In this document: positions 1-9,011 of the stretch, in pieces
Numbering within the stretch: position 1 is the first letter of the stretch
Layout of the letters: each line of letters begins with the position of its first letter
NCBI RefSeq assembly: GCF_025961835.1
Contig: NZ_JAOQOK010000001.1
Location: 2,294,001-2,358,000 of the forward strand
Length of the DNA: 64,000 nt
Origin: Sphingobium sp. B2D3C
GTDB taxonomy: Bacteria; Pseudomonadota; Alphaproteobacteria; Sphingomonadales; Sphingomonadaceae
Reading direction: 5' to 3'
Notes under the pieces: generated by a model
Seen by the model: the letters and a program-made list of their open reading frames with translations, nothing else
Databases searched by the model: none
What the model was told of the DNA's origin: nothing
Program-made: the position numbers and the translations under genes

Positions 1-1
1 G

Positions 2-718
2 AGCTTCTTTGATCGGCGGCTGCTGCGCATGGGCGGCACCGACGATTTCCATGCGCTTGAGGCCGTGGGCGAGCGCGCGTGGGACGTCTATGACAAGCCC
101 GATGCCGGCCTGTGGGAGCTGCGCACCCGCAGCCATGTCCACACCTACTCCGCCGCCATGTGCTGGGCGGCGTGCGACCGACTGGCCAATGCCGCCGCCG
201 CGCTCGATCTGCCGGAGCGGGCTGCTTTCTGGCAGGGGCGCGCCGATAGCATGCGCCAGACCATTATCGATGCGGCCTGGCGGGAAGACACAGGCCGCAT
301 GTCCGCGACATTCGGGGGCGACGATCTGGATGCCAGCATCATCCAGTTGCTGGACCTGCGCTTTCTCTCGCCCGGCGATCCGCGATTCAAGACCACGCTC
401 GAGGCCGTCGAGCAGGGGCTGCGGCGCGGCAGCCACATGCTCCGTTATGCCACCGAGGACGATTTCGGCCTGCCCTCGACCGCCTTCAACGTCTGCACCT
501 TCTGGCTGATCGAGGCGTTGCACGCCACCGGACGGGTCGACGAGGCGCGGGTGTTGTTCGAGGAAATGCTCAGCCGCCGCACCGCCGCCGGCCTGCTCTC
601 GGAGGATATCGACCCCGCCACGGGCGAACTGTGGGGCAACTATCCCCAAACCTATTCGTTGGTTGGATTAATCAACTGCGCCGTTCTGCTCAGCAAGCCG
701 TGGAGTACCATCAGATGA
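2..718 (+). CDS. Glycoside hydrolase family 15 (glucoamylase/trehalase-like), 3' part
   Basis: The frame is already open at the left edge, so only the C-terminal 238 residues are present. The sequence resembles the catalytic (alpha/alpha)6 barrel of GH15 enzymes: alternating helices, a WELRTRSHVHTYSAAMCW block, and the terminal LWGNYPQTYSLVGLINCA block typical of bacterial GH15 proteins. These enzymes hydrolyse alpha-glucosidic bonds, and several act on trehalose. The stop codon overlaps the otsA start (ATGA at 715-718), so the two are translationally coupled. In related bacteria GH15 genes commonly sit between otsB and otsA, so otsB probably lies just to the left. Substrate (trehalose or alpha-glucan) cannot be decided from this fragment. 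Confidence 0.85.
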   Translation, partial: SFFDRRLLRMGGTDDFHALEAVGERAWDVYDKPDAGLWELRTRSHVHTYSAAMCWAACDRLANAAAALDLPERAAFWQGRADSMRQTIIDAAWREDTGRMSATFGGDDLDASIIQLLDLRFLSPGDPRFKTTLEAVEQGLRRGSHMLRYATEDDFGLPSTAFNVCTFWLIEALHATGRVDEARVLFEEMLSRRTAAGLLSEDIDPATGELWGNYPQTYSLVGLINCAVLLSKPWSTIR

Positions 719-2175
719 CTCGCCTCGTCATCGTGTCGAACCGCGTCAGCCCGCCGACCGGGGAAGGACAAGCCAATCAGGGCGGCCTTGCGGTCGCGCT
801 GTCATCGGCGCTGCGCGAGACAAACGGCATCTGGTTCGGCTGGTCGGGCAATGAAACCGAGACGTTCACCGGTCATGTGAATTTCAGCAAGAGTGATGGC
901 GTCACTACTGCCACCGTCGACCTCGAACCCCAGGATATCGACGAATATTATAACGGCTTTGCCAATCGCACGCTCTGGCCGCTCTTTCACGACCGGACCG
1001 ACCTCGCAGAATTCGAGCGCAACTTCGCGGGCGGTTATGCGCGGGTGAACGAGCGCTTCGCCGACACCCTACTGCCGCTAATCACGCCCGAAGACCTGAT
1101 CTGGGTTCATGATTACCACCTCATCCCGCTCGGCGCGGAACTGCGCAAACGCGACGTTACGAACCGCACCGGCTTCTTCCTCCACACGCCCTGGCCCGTT
1201 GCGCGCCTGCTGACCTCCCTGCCGAGCCACGCCAAGCTGGTGAATGCGCTGTTCGCCTATGATCTGCTGGGCTTCCAGTGCCAGGCCTGGCTCGATTCCT
1301 TCCTCTATTATGTCCACGACCAGTTCCCCGAGGCGGAAATATCGGACGGTGTGATCCGCATCGGCGACCGGACCGTGCGGGTCGTCGCCTGCCCGATCGG
1401 CATCGATGCGGGGGACTTCGCCAAAAGCGCGACCACCCCGGAAGCCGATGAAGCGCGCGAAAGCATCCTGCGCAGTCTCGAAGGCCGTGACCTCATCATG
1501 GGGGTCGACCGGCTGGACTATTCCAAGGGCATGGAGCAGCGTTTTCACGGGTACAGCCGCTTGCTGCAGGACCATCCCGAGTTTCAGGAAAAGGTCACCT
1601 TCCTCCAGATCGCGCCGCCATCGCGCGAGCAGGTCGCCAGCTATCAGGACATCCGCCGCGAACTCGACGCGCTCTCGGGCCATATCAACGGCGAGTTCGC
1701 CACCGCCCATTGGGTGCCGTTGCGCTATGTGAACCGTGGCTATGACCGGCTTGCCCTCTCCGGTATGTACCGCTCCGCGCGCGCTGCGCTGGTGACGCCC
1801 TTGCGGGATGGGATGAACCTTGTCGCGAAGGAATATGTCGCGGCGCAAGACCCGGAAAATCCCGGCGTCCTCATCCTCTCCCGTTATGCCGGCGCCGCCG
1901 AGCAATTGCAGGACGCCCTGCTGGTCAACCCGTTCAGCCCGGAAGAACTGGCCGACGCGCTGCATCAGGCGCTGCTCATGCCGCTCGAAGAGCGCAAGAC
2001 GCGCTGGCGAGCTATGATGGACAGCGTGGAAACGCAGGACATTCGCTGGTGGCTCAAGCGCTTCCTTGATCTGCTGACGAGCGAACACCCGCCGCGAGAG
2101 AGCGCTGCCGAGGTCTCGGAGAGTTCAGAAGGCACAGATACGAAAGAGGCCGCTCAGGCTGCAGCCTCCTCCTGA
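715..2175 (+). CDS. otsA: Alpha,alpha-trehalose-phosphate synthase (UDP/GDP-glucose dependent)
   Basis: 486 residues, a normal length for the family. It transfers glucose from a nucleotide sugar to glucose-6-phosphate to give trehalose-6-phosphate in the cytoplasm. The GT20 fold is visible: N-terminal RLVIVSNRVSPP, the glycine-rich acceptor loop, WVHDYHLIPLG (about residues 125-135), GVDRLDYSKG (about 263-272), and the nucleotide-sugar site TPLRDGMNLVAKEYVA (about 362-377). An in-frame start at 631 lies inside the upstream gene. The ATG at 715 is preferred because the conserved N-terminus begins there and it forms an ATGA overlap with the GH15 stop. The C-terminal tail is acidic and alanine-rich and overlaps the end of the opposite-strand MFS gene by 22 bp. 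Confidence 0.97.
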   Translation: MTRLVIVSNRVSPPTGEGQANQGGLAVALSSALRETNGIWFGWSGNETETFTGHVNFSKSDGVTTATVDLEPQDIDEYYNGFANRTLWPLFHDRTDLAEFERNFAGGYARVNERFADTLLPLITPEDLIWVHDYHLIPLGAELRKRDVTNRTGFFLHTPWPVARLLTSLPSHAKLVNALFAYDLLGFQCQAWLDSFLYYVHDQFPEAEISDGVIRIGDRTVRVVACPIGIDAGDFAKSATTPEADEARESILRSLEGRDLIMGVDRLDYSKGMEQRFHGYSRLLQDHPEFQEKVTFLQIAPPSREQVASYQDIRRELDALSGHINGEFATAHWVPLRYVNRGYDRLALSGMYRSARAALVTPLRDGMNLVAKEYVAAQDPENPGVLILSRYAGAAEQLQDALLVNPFSPEELADALHQALLMPLEERKTRWRAMMDSVETQDIRWWLKRFLDLLTSEHPPRESAAEVSESSEGTDTKEAAQAAASS

Positions 2176-3455
2176 GCGGAGGGCGCGGTCGCGATCCGCG
2201 CCTTGGAGAAGGCGAGCACGCATAGGATGCAGCAGCCGACCGGCACCAGCAGCGCCAGAAAGAACATGCCGGCGGACATGTTGGCAGCGATCAGCGCCCC
2301 GCCCACGAGCGGGCCCGCCATGGCACCCGCGCGCGCGACAGCAACTGCCAGACCGATGGCGGCCGACAGCATCGTGATCGGGTAGATGCTCGCGGCCACG
2401 GCCGTCAGGGCGATATGGGCGCCGCCGACGCCCATGCCGATAATCAGCATGAGCAGGCCCCAGGTGGTGAATGCCGGCGCCAGCACCGCCAGCGCCACCA
2501 AGCCGAGCGACACCAGCGCATAGCCTGCCAGCAGCGCCGGAATCGTGCGGTGACGGTCGATCTGCGTAGCCAGAATGAGGCCGCCGACCAGTCCGCCGAT
2601 CTGGACGATGGAAGCCATATGGGCCGACGTCTCGAAGCTGAAGCCGACCCCGCGCAGGACCGTCGGCAGCCAGCTCGCCAGCATGTACATGGACAAGGCG
2701 TTGAAGCAGAACAGCGCGGAAAACAGCGTGGTGCGAAGCAGATAGCCGCGCCCTAGCGGCGCCAATATGGGAATGTCCGTCCAGTGCCATGCCCGCTCAC
2801 GCGCCGGTTTGGCCGCTACGGGAGCCGCCGGCAGGCGCGTGAGAAACAGCGCGAGAAGAATCGTGATCACGAACATGAAGGTCGCCGGGACGGTGAACGC
2901 CGCTTCCCACCCGCGCCCGGTCGTGAGCCACGGCACCACGATACCAGCGCCGGCTGCCCCGACCGGAATGCCGCACCCGACAATGGTCATCGCGCTCGCC
3001 CGCCGCTTGGCCGGCATCACCTCCGCGAGGATCGCCAGCACGTTGGGCAGGCAGGCGCCCAGCGCCGTGCCCGTGAGCAAGCGCCACCAAAAGAGCTGAC
3101 TAACCGTCTGGGACCATGACGTGCCGAGTGTCGCGAAGCTGATAACGCCCAGCGCCACAACGGTCGTCGTCCGGCGCCCCACCTTGTCGCCCAGTGGGCC
3201 GAGAAAGAAGGCGCCGAGACCAAGGCCGATAACCACGGCAGACAAGGCCGGTGCGAACAGGGCCGGTGACTCCCCCCAAAGCTGCGCCAGATGCGGCACG
3301 ATGACGGGCATCGACCCGATGTCATAGCCATCGATGACCATGATGATGAAGCTCAGCAGGCCGACGATGTAGATTTGGAATCCGCTGGCCGCCTTGGCAG
3401 GCGCCGGCGGATCCGCTCGTGCATCGGCCGACAGAATTGCGTTGCTCTGGCTCAT
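2154..3455 (-). CDS. MFS transporter, aromatic acid:H+ symporter (AAHS)-like
   Basis: 433 residues with about 12 hydrophobic segments. The first helix carries the AAHS-type DGYDIGSMP motif with its charged Asp pair, followed by the MFS loop signature GPLGDKVGRR between helices 2 and 3. AAHS carriers import hydroxylated aromatic acids with protons across the inner membrane, though the exact solute is not readable. It lies 64 bp downstream of the GMC oxidoreductase on the same strand, so the two probably form an uptake-plus-oxidation operon. Its last codons overlap the end of otsA on the other strand. Family confidence is high; substrate is unknown. Confidence 0.9.
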   Translation of the reverse strand: MSQSNAILSADARADPPAPAKAASGFQIYIVGLLSFIIMVIDGYDIGSMPVIVPHLAQLWGESPALFAPALSAVVIGLGLGAFFLGPLGDKVGRRTTTVVALGVISFATLGTSWSQTVSQLFWWRLLTGTALGACLPNVLAILAEVMPAKRRASAMTIVGCGIPVGAAGAGIVVPWLTTGRGWEAAFTVPATFMFVITILLALFLTRLPAAPVAAKPARERAWHWTDIPILAPLGRGYLLRTTLFSALFCFNALSMYMLASWLPTVLRGVGFSFETSAHMASIVQIGGLVGGLILATQIDRHRTIPALLAGYALVSLGLVALAVLAPAFTTWGLLMLIIGMGVGGAHIALTAVAASIYPITMLSAAIGLAVAVARAGAMAGPLVGGALIAANMSAGMFFLALLVPVGCCILCVLAFSKARIATAPSAQEEAAA

Positions 3456-3519
3456 CTCGATCCCATCCTCTCACCCTGTCGCCGCCGGTTCATCCGGTCT
3501 GGCCGTTCTTGCTCGTCCA

Positions 3520-5145
3520 TCATCGCTGGGCTGGCTCGGCCGGGGCCGTCTTGCCCAGAATGAGGTCAGCCGCCTTTTCCGCGATCATGATTACGGGGGC
3601 GTTGGTATTGCCCCGAATCAGCGCCGGCATGGAGGAGGCATCCACCACGCGCAGGCTCTCGACTCCGCGCACCCGCAACTGCGCATCCAGCACGGCAGCA
3701 TCGTCGGTGCCCATGGCGCAGGTGCAGGCGGGATGGCCCCCGCTCCGCGCCGTCGCCCGCAACCAGCCTTCCAGCGCGGCATCATCCGCCGCATCGGGGC
3801 CGGGCGCGACTTCCGCTGCGACCAGATCCCGCGCCGGCGCGGTGGCGAAAAAGCGGCGCATGAAGTGCATCGACCATAAGAGTCGATTAAGATCGCCCTG
3901 TTCGCTCAGGAAGTTGAGATGGATTTTCGGCAGCGCCTCTGGATCGGCGGAGCGCAGCGCGATGCTCCCCCGGCTCTCGGGGTTAAGCAGCAGCGTGCCG
4001 GCCGAGAACTGGTGCCCCGCGCCTTTTCGCCAGCCGGGGAACCACGGCCGCGCAGCGTAGCTTGCGTGGACGATCTGAAACTGAAGATCCGGCCGATCCT
4101 GCAACGGCCCAGAGCGCAGGAAGCCCTGAATCGACATCGGACTCTGCGCCATGTTGCCGGTGCCGAACAGGGCCCAGCGCGCCGCGTGCAGGGCGATCCG
4201 GTCGAGCCGCAACTGATCGTCAAAGGTCACCGGCGCGGCGGCTTGCCAGAAGCTGAGCGCGATCGGATGATCCTGCAGATTGGCGCCCACGCCCGGCAGA
4301 TCGCGCAGCACCGGCACGCCCATGTCAGCCAGATGCGCCGCCGGGCCGATGCCGGAGAGCATGAGCAGTTGCGGCGAGTTGATCGCGCCGCCGCACAGGA
4401 TCACCTCGCGGCGCGCCCGCACCTGCCGCACCGTGCCCCCCTTGCGATACTCCACCCCGACCGCCCGGCCATGCTCCATGATGACGCGCGAGGCGAGCGC
4501 ATGGGTCTCGATCCGCAAATTGGGGCGACCCCGCACCGGGTCGATGAACGCCCGCACTGTGCTGTGTCGCCGCCCCGCGCGGATCGTGCAGTCAGGAATG
4601 CCGAACCCCTCCGGGCGCGGCACGTTGAAATCCGGTTCCTCGTCATAGCCCAGATTGCGCGCGGTGCGCATGAACGCCGGGAACAGCACCGGGTCCGGCT
4701 TCATCGCCGTGACGTGCAGTTCGCCCGTCCCGCCATGGTCGGCTCCCGCGCCGCGCCAATTGGTCTCCGAGCGGCGGAAATAGGGCAGCACGTCGTCAAA
4801 GCCCCAGCCGGGGAGCCCCATATCGCGCCAGCGATCATAGTCCGCCGCATGACCGCGAATATACATGGTGCCGTTGATCGAGGAGCTGCCGCCCAGCGCC
4901 TTGCCGCGCGGAATGGGCTGGGTGCCATGGCCCATATGCGGGTCGGGCTCGCTCTCATTGCCCCAGATGAAGCGCTCGGTCGCGGCGGCCTGCATCCAGG
5001 TGAGCGGCATGTCTATGATCGGATGACGGCACTCACCGCCGGCTTCGAGCAGCGTGACGGAGGTTCCGGCCTGCGCGCTCAGGCGATTGGCCAGCACGCA
5101 GCCCGCACTGCCCGCGCCCACGATGACGAAGTCCGCCTCATCCAT
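3520..5145 (-). CDS. GMC family FAD-dependent alcohol dehydrogenase/oxidase
   Basis: 541 residues, typical of choline-dehydrogenase-like GMC enzymes. The N-terminal FAD dinucleotide motif is VGAGSAGCVLANRL, followed by the GMC signature around GGSSSINGTMYIRGHAADYD. Near the C-terminus are the catalytic His (GGHPACTCAMG) and Asn (RGNTNAPVIMIAEKAADLI). It oxidises a primary alcohol to an aldehyde. An upstream in-frame Met would add 29 residues. The start at 5145 is chosen because the FAD motif begins six residues later and GGAGGGGAGGG precedes it. No signal peptide is seen. The downstream MFS carrier suggests the alcohol, or its precursor, is imported. Confidence 0.92.
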   Translation of the reverse strand: MDEADFVIVGAGSAGCVLANRLSAQAGTSVTLLEAGGECRHPIIDMPLTWMQAAATERFIWGNESEPDPHMGHGTQPIPRGKALGGSSSINGTMYIRGHAADYDRWRDMGLPGWGFDDVLPYFRRSETNWRGAGADHGGTGELHVTAMKPDPVLFPAFMRTARNLGYDEEPDFNVPRPEGFGIPDCTIRAGRRHSTVRAFIDPVRGRPNLRIETHALASRVIMEHGRAVGVEYRKGGTVRQVRARREVILCGGAINSPQLLMLSGIGPAAHLADMGVPVLRDLPGVGANLQDHPIALSFWQAAAPVTFDDQLRLDRIALHAARWALFGTGNMAQSPMSIQGFLRSGPLQDRPDLQFQIVHASYAARPWFPGWRKGAGHQFSAGTLLLNPESRGSIALRSADPEALPKIHLNFLSEQGDLNRLLWSMHFMRRFFATAPARDLVAAEVAPGPDAADDAALEGWLRATARSGGHPACTCAMGTDDAAVLDAQLRVRGVESLRVVDASSMPALIRGNTNAPVIMIAEKAADLILGKTAPAEPAQR

Positions 5146-5273
5146 CGGTCGGTCGCCCTCCCCTCCACGCTGTCTCTGCCAGACCGTTGCGGCCTTTGCC
5201 CTGCTGGTCTTACGGTGCATATGCACGAGCACAAGTGCGATAACGCACGCCTGCCGCGATGGAGAGCGATGAG

Positions 5274-5663
5274 ATGCGATATACCGCCGATGAGGAAGCC
5301 AATCTGGCGCTGGTGCGCGGCCTTTTCGACGAGGTGCTCAACCCCATGGATTCGGGCGCCGTGGACCGGTTCATCGCGCCCGACTACATCCAGCACAACC
5401 CCTCGGTCGAAACGGGGCGCGCGCCATTCAAGGCGTTTCTCGACCATATCAGGTCCGTGCACCCCCAGGGCGTCCATGATGTGAAGCGCATGTTCGCCGA
5501 TGGCGATCATGTCATTGTCCACTATCACGTCCGCCGCTGGCCGGACGATAGCGGCTGGGCGGTGGTTGACATCTTCCGGATCGAGAACGGCCTCATTGTG
5601 GAGCATTGGGATGTCGCGCAGGACGTGAAGCTCGGCGGGCCGAACGCGAACGGGATGTTCTGA
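5274..5663 (+). CDS. SnoaL-like (NTF2 superfamily) protein
   Basis: 129 residues. The pattern LVRGLFDEVLN, FIAPDYIQHNP, HVIVHYHVRR, VVDIFRIENGLIVEHWDVAQ is characteristic of SnoaL-like/ester-cyclase NTF2-fold proteins, where a small cone-shaped domain binds a hydrophobic ligand. The conserved 'VDIFRxENGxIVEHWDV' ending is common in bacterial members of unknown substrate. ATGs exist at 5259 and 5274; the latter has GGAGAG seven bases upstream and is preferred. It diverges from the GMC dehydrogenase across about 130 bp, so the two may share a control region. The enzymatic role is not known. Confidence 0.85.
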   Translation: MRYTADEEANLALVRGLFDEVLNPMDSGAVDRFIAPDYIQHNPSVETGRAPFKAFLDHIRSVHPQGVHDVKRMFADGDHVIVHYHVRRWPDDSGWAVVDIFRIENGLIVEHWDVAQDVKLGGPNANGMF

Positions 5664-5815
5664 GCAGCGGGCCTTCGCCGCCCGTGCAGATGCGACCAAA
5701 AATCGTCGGGCTTTGGGCGGCGCCGGTGGAATGAAATTGACTCTGTGCAACCGACGCGCAAGATCGTGCATTGTCGGGCTGGATTCTACCGCCGTCCGTC
5801 TTTTCCGAGGGCTCC

Positions 5816-7267
5816 GTGACGATCGATTTTCAGGCCCTGCTGGCGCGTTCTCCCAATCCCTATGTGTTGCTCGATAGCGATCTGCGGATCGTTTGGATGA
5901 ACGACGCCTATCTGCAGGTGACCATGCGCACCCGCGACAAGCTGCTGGGCCAGAACATGTTCGATGCCTTTCCGAGCGACCCGGACTCGGAGAGTCACCG
6001 GCAGCTGGAAGCCTCGTTCCGGCGGGTTTTCGCCTCCGGCAAGCAAGACGAGATCGCGCTCATCCGCTACGACATTCCCACGCCCGACGGCGGCATGGAC
6101 GTGCGTTACTGGAGTGCGACCCACACCCCCTTTGCGGACGAGGCACGCAAGGTCGCCTACATCCTGCAACACACGGTCGACGTGACCGAACTGCAGACGC
6201 TGCGGGCCATGCGCGATGAAATGGGCCTGATCCAGCGCGCCAATGCCGTGCAGGCGCGCAATCTGGACCTTGCGGAAGAGGCCGGGCAGTTCAAATCCCT
6301 GTTCGAGCAGGCGCCGGGCTTCGTGGCCATTCTGCACGGGCCGGATCATGAGTTCCGCATGGCGAACGCCGCGTATCACAAGCTGGTCGGGGGCCGGGAT
6401 CTGCTGGGCAAGCGGGTGAAGGACGCCCTGCCGGAAGTGAGCGGACAGCGCTTCCTGAACCTGCTCGACCAGGTCAATCGCTCGGGCAAACCCTTCATCG
6501 GGCGTCGCCTCAAGGTGCTGCTGCAGAATGACGAGGGAACCGAGGTGCAGGAGCGCTATCTCGACTTCGTCTATCAACCCACCGTGGGCGAAGGCGGGAC
6601 TGTTTCCGGGGTGTTCGTCCAGGGCCATGACGTGACCGACCAGGTGGAATCGGAAGAACGACAAGCGCTGCTGATGAACGAGCTCAATCACCGCGTGAAG
6701 AACACGCTGGCGATCGTCCAGGGCCTCGCGATGCAGTCCTTCCGCCAGATGCCCGGGTCCGAGGTTCCGCGTCAGACCTTCAATGCGCGGCTAGCGGCGC
6801 TGGCGGCGGCCCATAATCTGCTGACGACCAGCAACTGGAAAACCGCCGGCTTCATCGAGACGGTGCGCAGTGCGGCCGAAGCCTCCATCGGCGAGGATCT
6901 GGCACGGGTGCATCTCGATGGCCGGGATTTCACCATCGCGCCGCAGACGGCGGTGTCTCTCTCGATGATCATTCACGAACTCTGCACCAATGCTGTGAAA
7001 TATGGCGCTTTGTCCGTGCCTGAAGGTCACATAGACCTGAGCTGGACGATCGAGGACGAACAAGAGGATTACCGATTGATCGACCTGCGTTGGGAAGAAC
7101 GCGGTGGCCCGCCCGTCCAGCAACCCGCAAGTCGGGGTTTCGGGTCGCGCCTTATCGAGCACGGTTTCTCGACGGAACGGGCCAGCGGCGTCGTCATAGA
7201 CTTTCGGCCGACAGGCCTGCTGTGCACCATCAAGGCAAAGCTCACCAACGCATCGATTGTTTCATGA
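5816..7267 (+). CDS. PAS-PAS sensor histidine kinase, HWE/HisKA_2 type
   Basis: 483 residues from GTG 5816, which has GAGG five bases upstream; a TTG at 5771 would add 15 residues. Two PAS domains (about residues 5-135 and 165-280) lead into the kinase, where the phosphoacceptor box is ELNHRVKNTLAIVQGLA. The HRVKNT form, the IHELCTNAVKYGAL N-box and the degenerate G-boxes mark the HWE/HisKA_2 subfamily common in alphaproteobacteria. It has no transmembrane segment, so it is a cytoplasmic sensor of an unknown signal. Its stop overlaps the start of the following response regulator (ATGA), its likely partner. In sphingomonads such kinases feed the general stress response. Confidence 0.93.
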   Translation: MTIDFQALLARSPNPYVLLDSDLRIVWMNDAYLQVTMRTRDKLLGQNMFDAFPSDPDSESHRQLEASFRRVFASGKQDEIALIRYDIPTPDGGMDVRYWSATHTPFADEARKVAYILQHTVDVTELQTLRAMRDEMGLIQRANAVQARNLDLAEEAGQFKSLFEQAPGFVAILHGPDHEFRMANAAYHKLVGGRDLLGKRVKDALPEVSGQRFLNLLDQVNRSGKPFIGRRLKVLLQNDEGTEVQERYLDFVYQPTVGEGGTVSGVFVQGHDVTDQVESEERQALLMNELNHRVKNTLAIVQGLAMQSFRQMPGSEVPRQTFNARLAALAAAHNLLTTSNWKTAGFIETVRSAAEASIGEDLARVHLDGRDFTIAPQTAVSLSMIIHELCTNAVKYGALSVPEGHIDLSWTIEDEQEDYRLIDLRWEERGGPPVQQPASRGFGSRLIEHGFSTERASGVVIDFRPTGLLCTIKAKLTNASIVS

Positions 7268-7659
7268 GACTGGACGACCTGACCATCCTGATCGTTGAGG
7301 ACGAGCCGATTATCGCGCTCGTTCTGGAAGACAAGCTGCTGGATCGCGGCGCGAACCCCGTTCTGGCGCACAGTTTCGACAGTGCGGCAGAGCTGATCGG
7401 CCGACAGGCCCTGGACCTCGCCATTCTGGATGTGAACATCCATGGCCAGCAAAGCTATCCGCTGGCGCAAATGCTGCGAGACAAGGGCACGCCGTGCATC
7501 TTCGTGACCGGCTATGGCGGCGCGCTGCACCCCGAGGCGTTCGCGCACGTCACCACGCTGACCAAGCCCTATAGCGTGGCCGCGTTGGATGACGCGCTCC
7601 AGACGGCGCTGGCATTCAGAAATGCCAGCCAGCCGGAACCCGACACGCCGCTGACCTGA
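7264..7659 (+). CDS. Single-domain response regulator (FATGUY-like)
   Basis: 131 residues comprising one receiver domain and nothing else. Acidic pocket LIVEDEP, phosphoacceptor Asp in LAILDVNIHG, conserved Thr/Gly in CIFVTGYGG, and Lys in LTKPYS. The FVTGYGG stretch resembles the FATGUY motif of single-domain regulators such as sphingomonad SdrG, which relay phosphate in the general stress response. That family placement is from memory. Start is the ATG at 7264, overlapping the kinase stop. A longer frame beginning at 7090 is an artefact inside the kinase gene. With no output domain it must act by phosphotransfer or protein binding. Confidence 0.92.
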   Translation: MRLDDLTILIVEDEPIIALVLEDKLLDRGANPVLAHSFDSAAELIGRQALDLAILDVNIHGQQSYPLAQMLRDKGTPCIFVTGYGGALHPEAFAHVTTLTKPYSVAALDDALQTALAFRNASQPEPDTPLT

Positions 7660-7694
7660 CCGGTCAAAGCCGCGTCACCGGCGCGGCGGCGTTT

Positions 7695-8954
7695 TCAGGC
7701 CAGCTCGACCGGCGTTGTATCGTAGCCCGCCACAGCCAGCGCCTGCATCAACCGCTGGAGATGGGCTTCGTCGCGCGTCTCGCACTCCACATCCAGAGTC
7801 AGGCCCTTGGCGGGCAGATTGGTGAAAATCCGCTGGTGGGAGAGCTCCAGGATGTTCACCGCCTCCTGATCAAAGATGCGAGCGACATGGAACAGCGCGC
7901 CGGGACGATCCTGCATGATGATGCGCAGGCGCGCCAAGCGGCCTGAACGGGCCAGATCGCGCAGGAGCACATTGGCGAGCAGGCGCGTATCGATGTTGCC
8001 GCCGCACAGCACCAGGCCCACCGTCTTGCCGGCGAACAGCGGCTTGTGCTCGATCAACGCCGCAAGACCGGCGGCGCCAGCGCCCTCGACCACGGTCTTC
8101 TCGATCTGGAGCAGCAGGCTCACCGCCTGTTCCAGCGCGCGCTCGGTCACGAGCACGACATCATTGGCGAGCGCGGTGACGAAGCGGCGCGTGAGCTGCC
8201 CCGGCTCCTTGACCGCAATGCCCTCGGCCAGCGTATCGCCATCGCAGGGCAGGTTGGCGCTCTTCACCACATCGTACATCGAGGGGTAGAGTTCGGCCTG
8301 AACGCCGATCAGCTCGATATCCGGGCGGATGCCGCGCGCAGCGGTGCCCATGCCCGAGAAGAGCCCGCCGCCGCCGATGGGGATGACCAGCGTGTCGATC
8401 TCCGGCGCGTCCTCCAGCATCTCCAGCGCCACCGTGCCTTGCCCGGCGATGATGTCCGGCTCGTCGAACGGGTGGACGAAGGTCAGCCCGCGCTCGGCTT
8501 CCAGCTTGCGCGCGTGATTATAAGCGTCCTCGAATTTCTCGCCTTCCAGCACCACGGTCGCGCCGTGACCCTCGGTCTGCATCACCTTCACCAGCGGCGT
8601 CGTCATGGGCATGACGATGGTAACGGGTACGCCGAGCTTGGCGCCGTGATAGGCAAGGCCCTGTGCGTGGTTGCCGGCCGACGCCGCGATGACACCCTTG
8701 GACCGCGACGCATCGTCCAGCAGCAACAGGCGATTGAGCGCGCCGCGCTCCTTGTAGGCGGCGGTGAACTGGTGGTTCTCGAACTTGAGATACACGGTCG
8801 CGCCGGTCATCTGCGAGAGCGTCTTGCTCACCACCGTGGGCGTGCGCAAGATCGAGCCCGAAATTCGCGCCGCCGCCGCGCGGACATCGGCGACGGAGAC
8901 GGGCAGCGCATCGGCACTGGCCGTCAGGGGCTCAAGCGGTTCGATCCTGTTCAT
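7695..8954 (-). CDS. ilvA: Threonine ammonia-lyase (threonine dehydratase) with ACT domain
   Basis: 419 residues. PLP enzyme of fold type II that deaminates L-threonine to 2-oxobutanoate, the entry step to isoleucine. The Schiff-base Lys lies in FTAAYKERGALN (about residue 65), and the phosphate loop in IPIGGGGLFSGMG. A single C-terminal ACT domain starts at about residue 340 (LRIIMQDRPGALFHVARIF). This architecture fits shorter single-ACT enzymes rather than the long two-ACT biosynthetic form. The computed frame runs much further upstream, but the conserved protein begins at the ATG at 8954. It is divergent from the next dehydrogenase gene and convergent with the response regulator. Confidence 0.95.
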   Translation of the reverse strand: MNRIEPLEPLTASADALPVSVADVRAAAARISGSILRTPTVVSKTLSQMTGATVYLKFENHQFTAAYKERGALNRLLLLDDASRSKGVIAASAGNHAQGLAYHGAKLGVPVTIVMPMTTPLVKVMQTEGHGATVVLEGEKFEDAYNHARKLEAERGLTFVHPFDEPDIIAGQGTVALEMLEDAPEIDTLVIPIGGGGLFSGMGTAARGIRPDIELIGVQAELYPSMYDVVKSANLPCDGDTLAEGIAVKEPGQLTRRFVTALANDVVLVTERALEQAVSLLLQIEKTVVEGAGAAGLAALIEHKPLFAGKTVGLVLCGGNIDTRLLANVLLRDLARSGRLARLRIIMQDRPGALFHVARIFDQEAVNILELSHQRIFTNLPAKGLTLDVECETRDEAHLQRLMQALAVAGYDTTPVELA

Positions 8955-9011
8955 GGCGCCGCCCCCTACTCCCATCTGGCGCATCCTGCAAACTGCCACT
9001 ATGCCCTGCTT

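Noticed and set aside
1078..2088. 336-codon minus-strand reading frame opposite otsA
   Set aside because: Lies entirely antisense to a well-conserved gene; composition is that of a GC-rich shadow frame and no domain is recognisable.
3919..5484. 521-codon plus-strand frame opposite the GMC gene
   Set aside because: Rich in Arg/His/Ala, no motif, and the opposite strand encodes an intact GMC oxidoreductase with all signature residues.
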